From an uncultured Collinsella sp. (GTDB taxonomy: Bacteria; Actinomycetota; Coriobacteriia; Coriobacteriales; Coriobacteriaceae), in contig URBS01000003.1 in the NCBI GenBank assembly GCA_900546085.1, positions 1-45,000 on the forward strand: a stretch of DNA of 45,000 nt, written 5' to 3'. Every line of letters begins with the position of its first letter. Within the stretch, counting starts at the first letter, position 1. The notes below the pieces were generated by a model. That model did not search any database. It was not told the origin of the DNA and was given only the letters and a program-made list of their open reading frames with translations. A program made the translations under genes and the position numbers. Positions 23,490-30,980 of this stretch are shown here, in pieces.

Positions 23490-24557
23490 ATGCGCGACAA
23501 GCTCGAAAAGATTATCAAGGCCTACGAGGAGCTCGAGAAGAAGCTCTCCGACCCGGCCGTCGCCTCCGATATTAAGGAGTTCACGCGTCTCAACAAGGAG
23601 TACGCGCACCAGTCCGACCTCATCGCCGCCTCGCGCGAGTACATCGGTGCGCTCGATGACATCGAGGCCGCCAAGGAGATGCTCCGCGACACGACCGACG
23701 CGGACGAGAAGGAGATGCTCCAGATGGACATCTCCGAGAACGAGGAGAAGCTTCCCCAGCTCGAGGAAGACATCAAGTACATGCTCATCCCGAGCGATCC
23801 CAACGACGACAAGAACACCATCGTCGAAATCCGCTCCGCCGCCGGTGGCGACGAGGCGGCCATCTTCGCCGGCGACCTGTACAAGATGTACCAGCGCTTC
23901 TGCGAGTCGCGCGGCTGGAAGACCACCGTGCTCGATTCCAGCCCCAGCGAGGCCGGCGGCTTTAAGTCCATCGAGTTCAAGGTCGAGGGCGACCGCGTCT
24001 ACTCCGTCATGAAGTTCGAGTCCGGCGTGCACCGTGTCCAGCGCGTTCCCAAGACCGAGTCTCAGGGCCGCATCCAGACCTCCACGGCAACCGTCGCCGT
24101 GCTTCCCGAGGCCGAGGAGATTGACGTCCAGATCAACCAGTCCGACCTGCGCATCGATACCTACTGCGCTTCGGGCCCTGGTGGTCAGTGCGTTAACACC
24201 ACCTACTCCGCCGTGCGCATCACCCACCTGCCCACCAACACCGTGGTGCAGTCGCAGGAGCAGCGCTCCCAGATCCAGAACCGCGAGGTCTGCATGCAGA
24301 TGCTGCGTGCCCGCCTCTACGAGATGGAGCTCGAGCGTCAGCAGGCCGAGCTTGGTGCCGAGCGCCAGAGTCAGATCGGCCACGGCAACCGTTCCGAGAA
24401 GATCCGCACCTACAACCAGCCCCAGGACCGCGTGACCGACCACCGCATCGGTTTCAACTCCACCTACAACGGCGTCCTTCTGGGCGACCAACTCGGCACC
24501 GTCATCGAGGCACTCGCCGCCGCCGAGCGAGCCGAGAAGCTGGCTCAGGCAGTTTAA
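23490..24557 (+). CDS. prfA: Peptide chain release factor 1
   Basis: This 355-residue protein recognises UAA and UAG stop codons and triggers peptide release. It has the GGQ motif (SGPGGQCVNTTYSAVRITH) near residue 228 and the stop-codon reading tripeptide PKT in RVPKTESQGR, matching the PxT signature of RF1 rather than the SPF of RF2. The usual His after GGQ is Cys here. The N-terminal part is highly charged and helical (domain 1). The start at 23490 follows AAAGGAG. prmC, which methylates the GGQ glutamine, is the next gene but is separated by about 590 bases containing a structured repeat. Confidence 0.96.
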   Translation: MRDKLEKIIKAYEELEKKLSDPAVASDIKEFTRLNKEYAHQSDLIAASREYIGALDDIEAAKEMLRDTTDADEKEMLQMDISENEEKLPQLEEDIKYMLIPSDPNDDKNTIVEIRSAAGGDEAAIFAGDLYKMYQRFCESRGWKTTVLDSSPSEAGGFKSIEFKVEGDRVYSVMKFESGVHRVQRVPKTESQGRIQTSTATVAVLPEAEEIDVQINQSDLRIDTYCASGPGGQCVNTTYSAVRITHLPTNTVVQSQEQRSQIQNREVCMQMLRARLYEMELERQQAELGAERQSQIGHGNRSEKIRTYNQPQDRVTDHRIGFNSTYNGVLLGDQLGTVIEALAAAERAEKLAQAV

Positions 24558-24727
24558 GTTACGGCGTTTTACCAAACGCCGTAACGGCTCGACGCTGCGC
24601 GACGTCCAGAGCGAACAATTTGTCATTCAAAAGGCAAGGCATGACCAGAAGGTCTATGCCTTGCCTTTTTCATGCCAACTTGTTCGCTCTGGACGTCGCT
24701 CGCTGGCATTGCCAAAACATCGGCGTT
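24558..24727 (+). repeat. Structured stop-adjacent repeat, copy B (complete)
   Basis: The element starts at the base after the prfA stop. Hairpin I is GTTACGGCGTTT-TACC-AAACGCCGTAAC (12 bp, 24558-24585). Conserved TCGACGCTGC follows. Outer arms of 20 bp (24599-24618 with 24680-24699) have the core CCAGAGCG/CGCTCTGG. They enclose hairpin II with the same bulged T and AGAA loop as copy A. The 3' box GCCAAAACATCGGCGTT is at 24711-24727. Copy C at 40172 has the same plan with different, compensating stem bases. Confidence 0.8.
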
Positions 24728-25072
24728 TCCTTGGTTGTCAAATAATCCGTAGGGAGTCATTGGGGACATTGCCTTGATATTTTATTCAGTCGGTTGTGAT
24801 GGCCTTTGAGCTGCTACCTGCTTAAAGCAATTAACGGTATGCGTCTGCAATTGAAAATATTGCTCGAAAAATCGTCCAAGAAGTCGCGGGGTCCTTTTTG
24901 GTGCGTCGCGCGTCAAGTGATTTGGCAAGTTCTTGGTTAGATATTGGTCAGTTTTGGGGCAACCTTGCCAAAAGCTTGACGAATGCAAATCTAGACGTCG
25001 ACGAATGAACACTTTGGACGGGGCCAAACCAAAATTCTGGGCTGATTCTCGATAATCGCCTTCAATCGTCCC
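24728..25072. other. AT-richer intergenic stretch, no gene seen
   Basis: This stretch is visibly less GC-rich than the rest of the window. A minus-strand frame of about 109 codons is open, but it has no ribosome binding site, Cys/Arg/Gln-heavy composition and no recognisable motif, so I do not call it. GGCAAGTTCTTGG and GGGGCAACCTTGCC contain weak inverted pieces. It may be the remnant of a mobile or repeat element. Confidence 0.4.
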
Positions 25073-25099
25073 TTGCCAAGCGCTGGCCTCGCGTACAAT
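25073..25099 (+). promoter_or_regulatory. Probable prmC promoter
   Basis: TTGCCA (25073-25078) and TACAAT (25094-25099) are separated by 15 bp, with the prmC start 49 bases downstream. The short spacer lowers confidence. Confidence 0.45.
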
Positions 25100-25147
25100 C
25101 TGCTCCGACATTCGCGCGCCGCCCGGCGCTTAAGAGGGGAGGACCCC

Positions 25148-26407
25148 ATGGCAAACGAGATCTGGACCATCAAGCGTTGTCTCGAGTGGACCAAGGAGTA
25201 CCTGGCCGAGCGCGGTGAGGAGCATCCCCGTCTTTCTGCCGAGTGGCTGCTGTGCGCAGCAACGGGTCTGGCGCGCATCGACTTATATATGCGCATGGAC
25301 GAGACGCTCGATGCAGCTCAGCTCGAGACCATGCACGCAGCGGTCGTCCGTCGCGCCAAGGGCGAGCCGCTGCAGTACATCACCGGCAGCACGCAGTTCC
25401 GCATGATCGACGTCGCGTGCGCACCTGGTGTGCTCATTCCGCGTCCCGAGACCGAGATGCTCGTCGAGGAAGTCCTCAATTATCTGGATGCCGAGGTGCT
25501 GAGCCCCGAGGCTGCCGCCCGTCAGCGCGTTGAGCTGCCTTGGAACGATGAGGTCGAGCAGGCTCGCAAAGCCGAGGCGGCGCTGGCCGACGAACGCGCG
25601 ACCGCCGAGCGTCGTGCCGCCAACCTGACGGCCGCCGATGAGGCTGCGCTGGGTAGCGACGTGCTCGGTAGCCGCGCCTATGCCGAGGAACTTGCCGATC
25701 GCGAGGCCAAGGAAGCCGCCGTGCAGGCGGCAGAAGCAGAGGCCATGGAAACCCCCGAGCCCGAGCTCGACGAATACGGCATCGCCATTGAGGGCAACGA
25801 CCAACAGACGACTCCCGCGCAAGATGCCGCCGAGGCCAACGTGCCTGCCCCAGCCGAGCCCCGCACTGCCCGCGTTCTCGAGGTCGGCTGCGGCACGGGC
25901 TGCATCTCGCTCTCGCTTGCCTGGGAGCGTCGCGGCCACGTCACCTGCACTGCTACCGATATCGAGCCGCGCGCCATCGACCTGGCCACCAAAAACCGCG
26001 ACGCGCTCGGGCTCACGTCCGATGAGGTCGCCTTCAGCCTCACCAACCTGGTGAGCTCCATTCCCCACGACGAGTGGGGCACCTTTGACGTGCTCGTCTC
26101 CAACCCGCCTTACATTCCGACCGATGTCATGCGCTCGCTGCCGCACGAGGTCAAGGACTTTGAGCCCGATCTGGCGCTCGAGGGCGGTGCCGACGGCCTC
26201 GATATCTTCCGCCGCCTGCTCAACGCGGCGCCCTACATGTTGCGCGCCGGCGGCCTCTTTGCCTGCGAGCTCTACGAGGGCGCGCTCGACGCTGCGGCCG
26301 AGCTCTGCCGTCAAGCGGGTCTGTCGGACGTGCGCATCGTCCACGACCTCACCGATCGCCCCCGCATCGTCCGAGCCATCGTCACCGAGCCCAAGCAGCG
26401 TATTTAA
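25148..26407 (+). CDS. prmC: Release-factor glutamine methyltransferase with a ~120-residue insertion
   Basis: This 419-residue protein is about 140 residues longer than typical PrmC. The N-terminal helical domain (1-100) includes GEPLQYITGSTQF and the IPRPETE motif. The methyltransferase domain (239-419) has the SAM loop LEVGCGTGCISL and the catalytic NPPY (319-322). Between them, residues ~114-238 form an Ala/Glu-rich, low-complexity insertion that looks like a charged helix followed by a disordered Pro-rich tail. It methylates the GGQ glutamine of RF1 and RF2. The ATG at 25148 follows GGGGAGGA. The motifs flanking the insertion are intact, so the enzyme is probably active. Confidence 0.92.
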   Translation: MANEIWTIKRCLEWTKEYLAERGEEHPRLSAEWLLCAATGLARIDLYMRMDETLDAAQLETMHAAVVRRAKGEPLQYITGSTQFRMIDVACAPGVLIPRPETEMLVEEVLNYLDAEVLSPEAAARQRVELPWNDEVEQARKAEAALADERATAERRAANLTAADEAALGSDVLGSRAYAEELADREAKEAAVQAAEAEAMETPEPELDEYGIAIEGNDQQTTPAQDAAEANVPAPAEPRTARVLEVGCGTGCISLSLAWERRGHVTCTATDIEPRAIDLATKNRDALGLTSDEVAFSLTNLVSSIPHDEWGTFDVLVSNPPYIPTDVMRSLPHEVKDFEPDLALEGGADGLDIFRRLLNAAPYMLRAGGLFACELYEGALDAAAELCRQAGLSDVRIVHDLTDRPRIVRAIVTEPKQRI

Positions 26408-26424
26408 GCTGAACTAATAGACAT

Positions 26425-26468
26425 TTGCTCAAGTTTGCTCTTGCAATATACCGTAAAACTTCTACTAT
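26425..26468 (+). promoter_or_regulatory. Promoter region of the toxin-antitoxin pair
   Basis: TTGCTC (26425-26430) and TATACC (26447-26452) have a 16-bp spacer; an alternative is TTGCAA (26441-26446) with TACTAT (26463-26468). The first leaves room for the AGGAGG ribosome binding site at 26472-26477 and is preferred. Confidence 0.45.
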
Positions 26469-26482
26469 AGAAGGAGGAAGGT

Positions 26483-26878
26483 ATGTCGAATCAGCTGCAT
26501 CGGTACCGTATTGTGCTTGATTACATTGAACCTTGGCTTGATGAGCAGGATGAAGCTACGCTGAAGCAGATTTATGCAGACCTTTTGGTGCTCGAGAAGG
26601 AAGGTCCCAGCCTTGGTCGTCCACTGGTTGATCGCGTTAAGGGCTCGAAGCTTCATCATTTAAAGGAGCTGAGAGTGACTTCGTGTGGTGGGCAGGTGAT
26701 TCGCATCCTCTTCGCCTTTGACCCCAAGCGCCAGGCGGTATTGCTATTGGCGGGTGATAAGTCGCGAGCGGGATCGTCAAGGGCAAAATGGAACGGCTGG
26801 TATGCGATCAACATTCCAAAGGCCGAGCAACTATACCGTCGCCACGTAAGGAGGCTCGATCGAGATGGAACTGCATGA
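26483..26878 (+). CDS. RelE/ParE-superfamily toxin (HigB/Gp49-like)
   Basis: This 131-residue protein matches the Gp49/HigB-type branch of RelE-like toxins. Supporting segments are GRPLVDRVKGSKLHHLKELRV, then GGQVIRILFAFD and a hydrophobic strand AVLLLAGDKS, the typical beta-sheet with basic residues. Members usually cleave mRNA on the ribosome. The ATG at 26483 follows AAGGAGGAAG. The gene is noticeably AT-richer than its neighbours, which suggests transfer. The antitoxin gene overlaps its 3' end by 14 bases; toxin-first order is usual for the HigBA group. Confidence 0.87.
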   Translation: MSNQLHRYRIVLDYIEPWLDEQDEATLKQIYADLLVLEKEGPSLGRPLVDRVKGSKLHHLKELRVTSCGGQVIRILFAFDPKRQAVLLLAGDKSRAGSSRAKWNGWYAINIPKAEQLYRRHVRRLDRDGTA

Positions 26879-27167
26879 GTATATGGAATCTCGCGGGATA
26901 ACGCGCGAATCCATTACCGCCGAGCAGGAGAGGACTCGCGATCGTATCGAAGCCTATAAGCTTGCTGAGATTCGCAGGCTAAAAGATCTAACACAGGCGT
27001 CGGTCGCCCAGTCGATGGGCGTTTCTCAAAAACGTGTATCCGAGCTCGAGCGCGGGGAGTTGGGGTCGATGAGGCTCGACACGCTGAGCAGGTACGCAGA
27101 GAGCCTCGGCGGAAAACTGGTTGCAAGCATCGAGTTTCCCGATCGTACCGTTACGCTTGCGCGCTAA
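26865..27167 (+). CDS. XRE-family antitoxin (HigA-like)
   Basis: This 100-residue protein has a helix-turn-helix in its second half (LTQASVAQSMGVSQKRVSEL followed by ERGELGSMRLDTLSRYAESL). The N-terminal half is charged and helical. It should bind and neutralise the toxin and repress the shared promoter. The ATG at 26865 lies inside the end of the toxin gene, preceded by GGAGG in that coding sequence. The two genes form a compact unit inserted between prmC and tsaC, which are adjacent or near-adjacent in many actinobacteria. Confidence 0.87.
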   Translation: MELHEYMESRGITRESITAEQERTRDRIEAYKLAEIRRLKDLTQASVAQSMGVSQKRVSELERGELGSMRLDTLSRYAESLGGKLVASIEFPDRTVTLAR

Positions 27168-27228
27168 TAATCTTAAATTAACCCCCTCACTTTCACCGAC
27201 TACTAGAGCCGCTCACCAAACCAACATG

Positions 27229-27297
27229 CGCTCTGGTCAAATAGGTTGAACGTTTCGTGCGAGAATGCCCCACAGTAAACAAACTTGCACCAGAGCG
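27229..27297. repeat. 9-bp inverted repeat upstream of tsaC
   Basis: CGCTCTGGT (27229-27237) is the exact inverse of ACCAGAGCG (27289-27297). The core CGCTCTGG/CCAGAGCG is the same as in the outer arms of the stop-adjacent repeats at 24.6 and 40.2 kb, in the opposite order. The tsaC promoter probably lies in the loop; no convincing boxes are seen. Confidence 0.45.
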
Positions 27298-27315
27298 TAA
27301 GGGGCTGGCATACAC

Positions 27316-28059
27316 ATGCAGACGGTCTATCGGGTATACGAGGGAACGCGCGAGCCGCATCGGCTCGCCGTTGAGCGTACGGCCGAGGTACTCGGCTGTG
27401 GCGGCTTGGCGCTGATCCCGACCGAGACGGTCTACGGTGTCGCCGTAGCGGTTAACGCCTTCTCGGACGCCGTGTCCCAAGATGCAAGCGAATTCCCATC
27501 GTGGCCGCGCGATCCGCAAGCTGCCGTCAATGGCGCCGCAGTTCCTGCGCTCGGCACCGGCTATCGCCGTATCTTCACTCTCAAGCAACGTGAACTCACG
27601 CAAACCGTCGCTTGGCTGGTCGATGGCGTCGAAGCACTCGACCGCTATGGCGTGGATATCCCGGAAGATGCCCGCGTGCTCGCCCGACGATGCTGGCCGG
27701 GCGCCCTGACTATCGTGGTCAAGGCGGCCCCCTGCGTGCCGACCTTTATGCGCGCCGCCGACGACACGGTGGCACTTCGCGCTTCGGCCTCGCCCGTGGT
27801 GCAGGCGCTCATTCGCGCCTGTGGCAGCCCCCTTGCCTGCACCAGCGCCAACACGCACGGTGCGCCCTCGCCGGCAAGCTTTGCCGCCGTCGAGGGTCGC
27901 ATCCTGGAGGGTGTCGATGTTGCCGTCGACGCCGGTGAGACTCCGTGTCGCGATGCCTCGACCATCGTGTCGTTCCAGCACGGCGGGCTCCAGATCCTGC
28001 GCCAAGGCGCACTTCCCGCATCAGAGATCGAACGGGTCCTGTCCGACCCGATGCAATAG
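27316..28059 (+). CDS. Threonylcarbamoyl-AMP synthase (Sua5/YrdC/TsaC)
   Basis: This 247-residue protein has the PTETVYGV substrate motif near residue 36, a KxR motif (TLKQREL) near residue 91, RRCWPGALTIV near residue 128 and CTSANTHG near residue 173. It makes threonylcarbamoyl-AMP from Thr, bicarbonate and ATP for the t6A37 modification of ANN-decoding tRNAs. Compared with the family, about 30 extra residues rich in Asp, Ala and Pro lie between PTETVYGV and the KxR motif. The ATG at 27316 is the first in frame; GTAAGGGG lies about 12 bases upstream. glpK follows 13 bases after the stop. Confidence 0.9.
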   Translation: MQTVYRVYEGTREPHRLAVERTAEVLGCGGLALIPTETVYGVAVAVNAFSDAVSQDASEFPSWPRDPQAAVNGAAVPALGTGYRRIFTLKQRELTQTVAWLVDGVEALDRYGVDIPEDARVLARRCWPGALTIVVKAAPCVPTFMRAADDTVALRASASPVVQALIRACGSPLACTSANTHGAPSPASFAAVEGRILEGVDVAVDAGETPCRDASTIVSFQHGGLQILRQGALPASEIERVLSDPMQ

Positions 28060-28072
28060 AAAGGTGTAAGCG

Positions 28073-29614
28073 ATGTCGTTGAATCTGGGCAGCCTGGGCA
28101 TGGAAGATGCCTCGTTTAACTTTGGCGGTTCCTACATCATGGCGCTCGACTGCGGCACCACCTCGGTACTTGCGACCATCGTCGACGAGTACGGATGCAT
28201 CGTCGCGCAGGCACGTCGCAGCGTCAAAACCAGTTTTCCGCGTCCCGGTTGGGTAGAGCAAGACCCCATGGCGGTCCTTGCCAGTCAAATCGCCGTCATG
28301 ATGGAAGTCCAGTTTAAGAGCGGTATCCACTCCGACCGCATTGCCGCCATCGGCATCTCCAACCAGCGCGAGACCACGGTGGTCTGGGATCGCGTGAGCG
28401 GTCAGCCGATCTATAACGCTATCGTATGGCAGTGCCGCCGTACCGCACCTCTGATCGACGAGCTTGTCGAGCAGGGCGCGGAAGGGCTGGTGCGCTCCCG
28501 CACGGGACTCACGCTCGACCCGTATTTCTCGGCCTCCAAGGTGCAGTGGATTCTCGACAACGTCGACGGCGCACGCGAAAGCGCGGCGGCGGGCGACCTC
28601 ATGTTTGGCACCATCGACACCTGGCTCATCTACAACCTCACCGGCGGCCAGGTCTTTGCCACCGACTACACCAATGCCAGCCGCACGGCACTCTTTAATA
28701 TCCATACGCTCGATTGGGACGACGACCTGCTGGCACTCTTTGACGTTCCACGTTCCATGATGCCCGAGGTTCGCTGGAGCTCGGGCGACTACGGCCGCGT
28801 CGCGAGCGACATCATGACCAACATGCCGCCCATCATGGGCGTGGCGGGTGACCAACAGGCGTCGCTGTTCGGCCACTGCTGTTTCCGTCCCGGCCAGACC
28901 AAAAACACCTATGGCACGGGTTGCTTTATGCTCATGAACACCGGCGACGAGATCGTCGAATCCAAGAATGGCCTGGTCTCCACCATCGGTATCGCTGCGG
29001 ACGGCAAAGTCAGCTATGCGCTCGAGGGCTCTATTTTTGCCGCCGGCTCAACGATGAACTGGCTTCGCAACAACATGGGCATCATCTCGAGCGTGAGCGA
29101 GTCGGCACAACTCGCCGCTTCGATTAGCGACAACGAGGGCTGCTACTTCGTTCCGGCCTTTGCGGGTTTGGGTGCTCCCTGGTGGGACCCGCATGCTCGC
29201 GGTATCGTGTGCGGTCTGACCGGCGCCTCGAGCCGTGCGACCATCGTACGTGCCGCCTGCGAATCCATGGCATATCAGAGCTACGACGTGCTGCGCGCCA
29301 TGGAGCAGGACGTGGGGCTTTCGATTGAGCGCCTGTCTGTCGATGGCGGTGCCTCGCGCAACGAGTTCATCATGCAATTCCAGGCCGACCTGCTGGATAT
29401 CCCCGTGCTGCAATGCGAGACGGTGGAGACCACGGCAATCGGTGCCGCGTACTTGGCGGGTCTTGCCGTCGGCTATTGGGAAGACCTGGAAGAGCTGGAG
29501 CAAAATGCCCAGATCGTTAGGACCTTCCTTCCCCACATGTCCGCCGAGCGCCGCGAGCAAAACCTTGCGGGCTGGCGTGATGCAGTCAGGCGCTCGCTCA
29601 GCACCTCACAGTAG
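28073..29614 (+). CDS. glpK: Glycerol kinase (FGGY family)
   Basis: This 513-residue protein has the FGGY kinase layout. The N-terminal phosphate loop is LDCGTTSVLATI, the substrate region includes NQRETTVVWD, NAIVWQCRRT and DTWLIYNLTGG, and the ATP side has GVAGDQQASLFG, NTYGTGCFMLMNTG and DGGASRNEFIMQFQADLL. These match glycerol kinase, which makes glycerol 3-phosphate, rather than a sugar kinase. The first 22 residues form an extension before the core; starts at Met10 or Met23 are possible but the ATG at 28073 has GAAAGG upstream. No glycerol facilitator or regulator gene is nearby; it appears to be cotranscribed with tsaC. Confidence 0.92.
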   Translation: MSLNLGSLGMEDASFNFGGSYIMALDCGTTSVLATIVDEYGCIVAQARRSVKTSFPRPGWVEQDPMAVLASQIAVMMEVQFKSGIHSDRIAAIGISNQRETTVVWDRVSGQPIYNAIVWQCRRTAPLIDELVEQGAEGLVRSRTGLTLDPYFSASKVQWILDNVDGARESAAAGDLMFGTIDTWLIYNLTGGQVFATDYTNASRTALFNIHTLDWDDDLLALFDVPRSMMPEVRWSSGDYGRVASDIMTNMPPIMGVAGDQQASLFGHCCFRPGQTKNTYGTGCFMLMNTGDEIVESKNGLVSTIGIAADGKVSYALEGSIFAAGSTMNWLRNNMGIISSVSESAQLAASISDNEGCYFVPAFAGLGAPWWDPHARGIVCGLTGASSRATIVRAACESMAYQSYDVLRAMEQDVGLSIERLSVDGGASRNEFIMQFQADLLDIPVLQCETVETTAIGAAYLAGLAVGYWEDLEELEQNAQIVRTFLPHMSAERREQNLAGWRDAVRRSLSTSQ

Positions 29615-29737
29615 GGCTGCGATGGGCTGCTCGATACAACAAACCGCTAAACTAATGCATGGCGTGCGGCGGCAACATTGCTGCACACCTTGTCAGCAAG
29701 GCCGTTTTGCGGCCGCAACGAAAGGGGCAATCAATCC

Positions 29738-30385
29738 ATGACCGTCACCTACGATGCGTCCCGTGTGACGCTTGTCGATCACCCGCTCGTCCAGCACAAG
29801 CTGTCGATCCTGCGCGACAAAAACACCGGCACCAACCAGTTCCGCCAGCTCGTGCGCGAACTCGCGCTTTTTGACGGCTACGAGGCCATGCGCGACCTGC
29901 CTATGGAAGACGTCGAGGTCGAGACCCCCATCACTACCGCCACGTTCAAACAGCTTGCCGGCAAGAAACTCGCCATCGTGCCCATCCTGCGTGCGGGCCT
30001 TGGCATGGTCGACGGCATCCTCGACCTGGTGCCCTCCGCTCGCGTGGGTCACATCGGCATGGAGCGCGACGAGGTCACCCACGAGCCGCACGAGTATTAC
30101 TGCAAGATGCCCAAGGATATCGACCAGCGCATCTGCCTGGTCGTCGACCCCATGCTTGCCACGGGCGGTTCGGCCGAGATGGCCATCAGCTACCTGCGCG
30201 AGCGCGGTGTCAAGGACATCCGCATGCTGTGCATCGTCGCGGCCCCCGAGGGCCTCAAGTCGCTGACCGAGAAGGACCCAGATGTGCATATCTATACCTG
30301 CGCCATCGACGACCATCTCAACGAGGCTGCCTACATCGTTCCCGGCCTCGGCGACGCCGGCGACCGCATCTACGGCACGCTCTAG
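29738..30385 (+). CDS. upp: Uracil phosphoribosyltransferase
   Basis: This 215-residue protein contains the PRPP-binding motif VVDPMLATGGSA, the PILRAGLGMVDG segment, and the C-terminal uracil-binding GLGDAGDRIYGT. It converts uracil and PRPP to UMP in pyrimidine salvage. The ATG at 29738 follows GAAAGGGG. The 123-base gap upstream contains two small consecutive stems (TTGCTG/CAGCAA and GGCCG/CGGCC) that could act in attenuation, with no obvious T-run. Length and motifs are typical. Confidence 0.95.
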   Translation: MTVTYDASRVTLVDHPLVQHKLSILRDKNTGTNQFRQLVRELALFDGYEAMRDLPMEDVEVETPITTATFKQLAGKKLAIVPILRAGLGMVDGILDLVPSARVGHIGMERDEVTHEPHEYYCKMPKDIDQRICLVVDPMLATGGSAEMAISYLRERGVKDIRMLCIVAAPEGLKSLTEKDPDVHIYTCAIDDHLNEAAYIVPGLGDAGDRIYGTL

Positions 30386-30426
30386 TCGCTGGGCTAAACG
30401 GCCGCGGCTGCAAATACGAAGAAACG

Positions 30427-30461
30427 GTGCGCGCGGACGAACAAAAGGCGACCGCGCGCAC
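30427..30461. other. 10-bp hairpin between upp and the ATP synthase operon
   Basis: GTGCGCGCGG (30427-30436) is the exact inverse of 30452-30461. No T-run follows. It lies 42 bases after the upp stop; the rest of the gap holds the atp promoter. Confidence 0.45.
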
Positions 30462-30576
30462 TCCTGTTAACGGACGTTTTGCCCTGCAGGGTTCGAGAAA
30501 AACGTATTACCGTACCTGCGGCATAAAGAAGGTCTTAAGAAAACGAACAGGTGCGTATTAACCGATGCTTTTTCGG

Positions 30577-30604
30577 TTGTACTTTAGCGATTGGCTCGTA
30601 CAAT
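30577..30604 (+). promoter_or_regulatory. Promoter of the ATP synthase operon
   Basis: TTGTAC (30577-30582) and TACAAT (30599-30604) with a 16-bp spacer make a good vegetative promoter 61 bases before the first gene. A small hairpin (ACCGA/TCGGT) overlaps its upstream edge. Confidence 0.65.
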
Positions 30605-30665
30605 AGTCACCAATGTTTGGCGGGAACTGTTCTGTGAAGCGTTAAAAAGGAAAGTGAGGACGCCA

Positions 30666-30977
30666 GTGTTTCAGATAGCCGATCTGCTCGCTATCGTTGC
30701 AGGCGCCATCGCGGGCGCAATTGCCTTCCTTCCCTTTGTCTTTACGCTCAAGCCGGTTCTTGACGATAAACAGAATGCGGACATGCTCAAGGGTATGGTG
30801 AGTCTGGCGGTCTCGGCAATCGCCCTGCTCGTCTTTACCTTGGTTGTGTTTGTGTTGTTCGGAGAGGCATTTCGCATGTTCCTCCTGGGCGAGGCGATCG
30901 GCTTCGTGGCCTTTATGGCCGCCTGCGCGGTTCGCGTCGCCAAGGCGCTGCGAGATCCTCATGAGGTCGAAAGGTAA
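30666..30977 (+). CDS. AtpI-like small membrane protein
   Basis: This 103-residue protein has about four hydrophobic segments and no other recognisable motif. Its place as first gene of the ATP synthase operon fits subunit I (AtpI), which assists assembly of the c-ring or Mg2+ uptake in other bacteria. The GTG at 30666 follows GTGAGGA at good spacing; codons further upstream are in frame but would start within the leader. It ends just before atpB. Confidence 0.65.
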   Translation: MFQIADLLAIVAGAIAGAIAFLPFVFTLKPVLDDKQNADMLKGMVSLAVSAIALLVFTLVVFVLFGEAFRMFLLGEAIGFVAFMAACAVRVAKALRDPHEVER

Positions 30978-30980
30978 GTC

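Noticed and set aside
24782..25111. Minus-strand frame of 109 codons in the AT-richer gap before prmC
   Set aside because: No ribosome binding site, overlap with the prmC promoter, and no recognisable motif.
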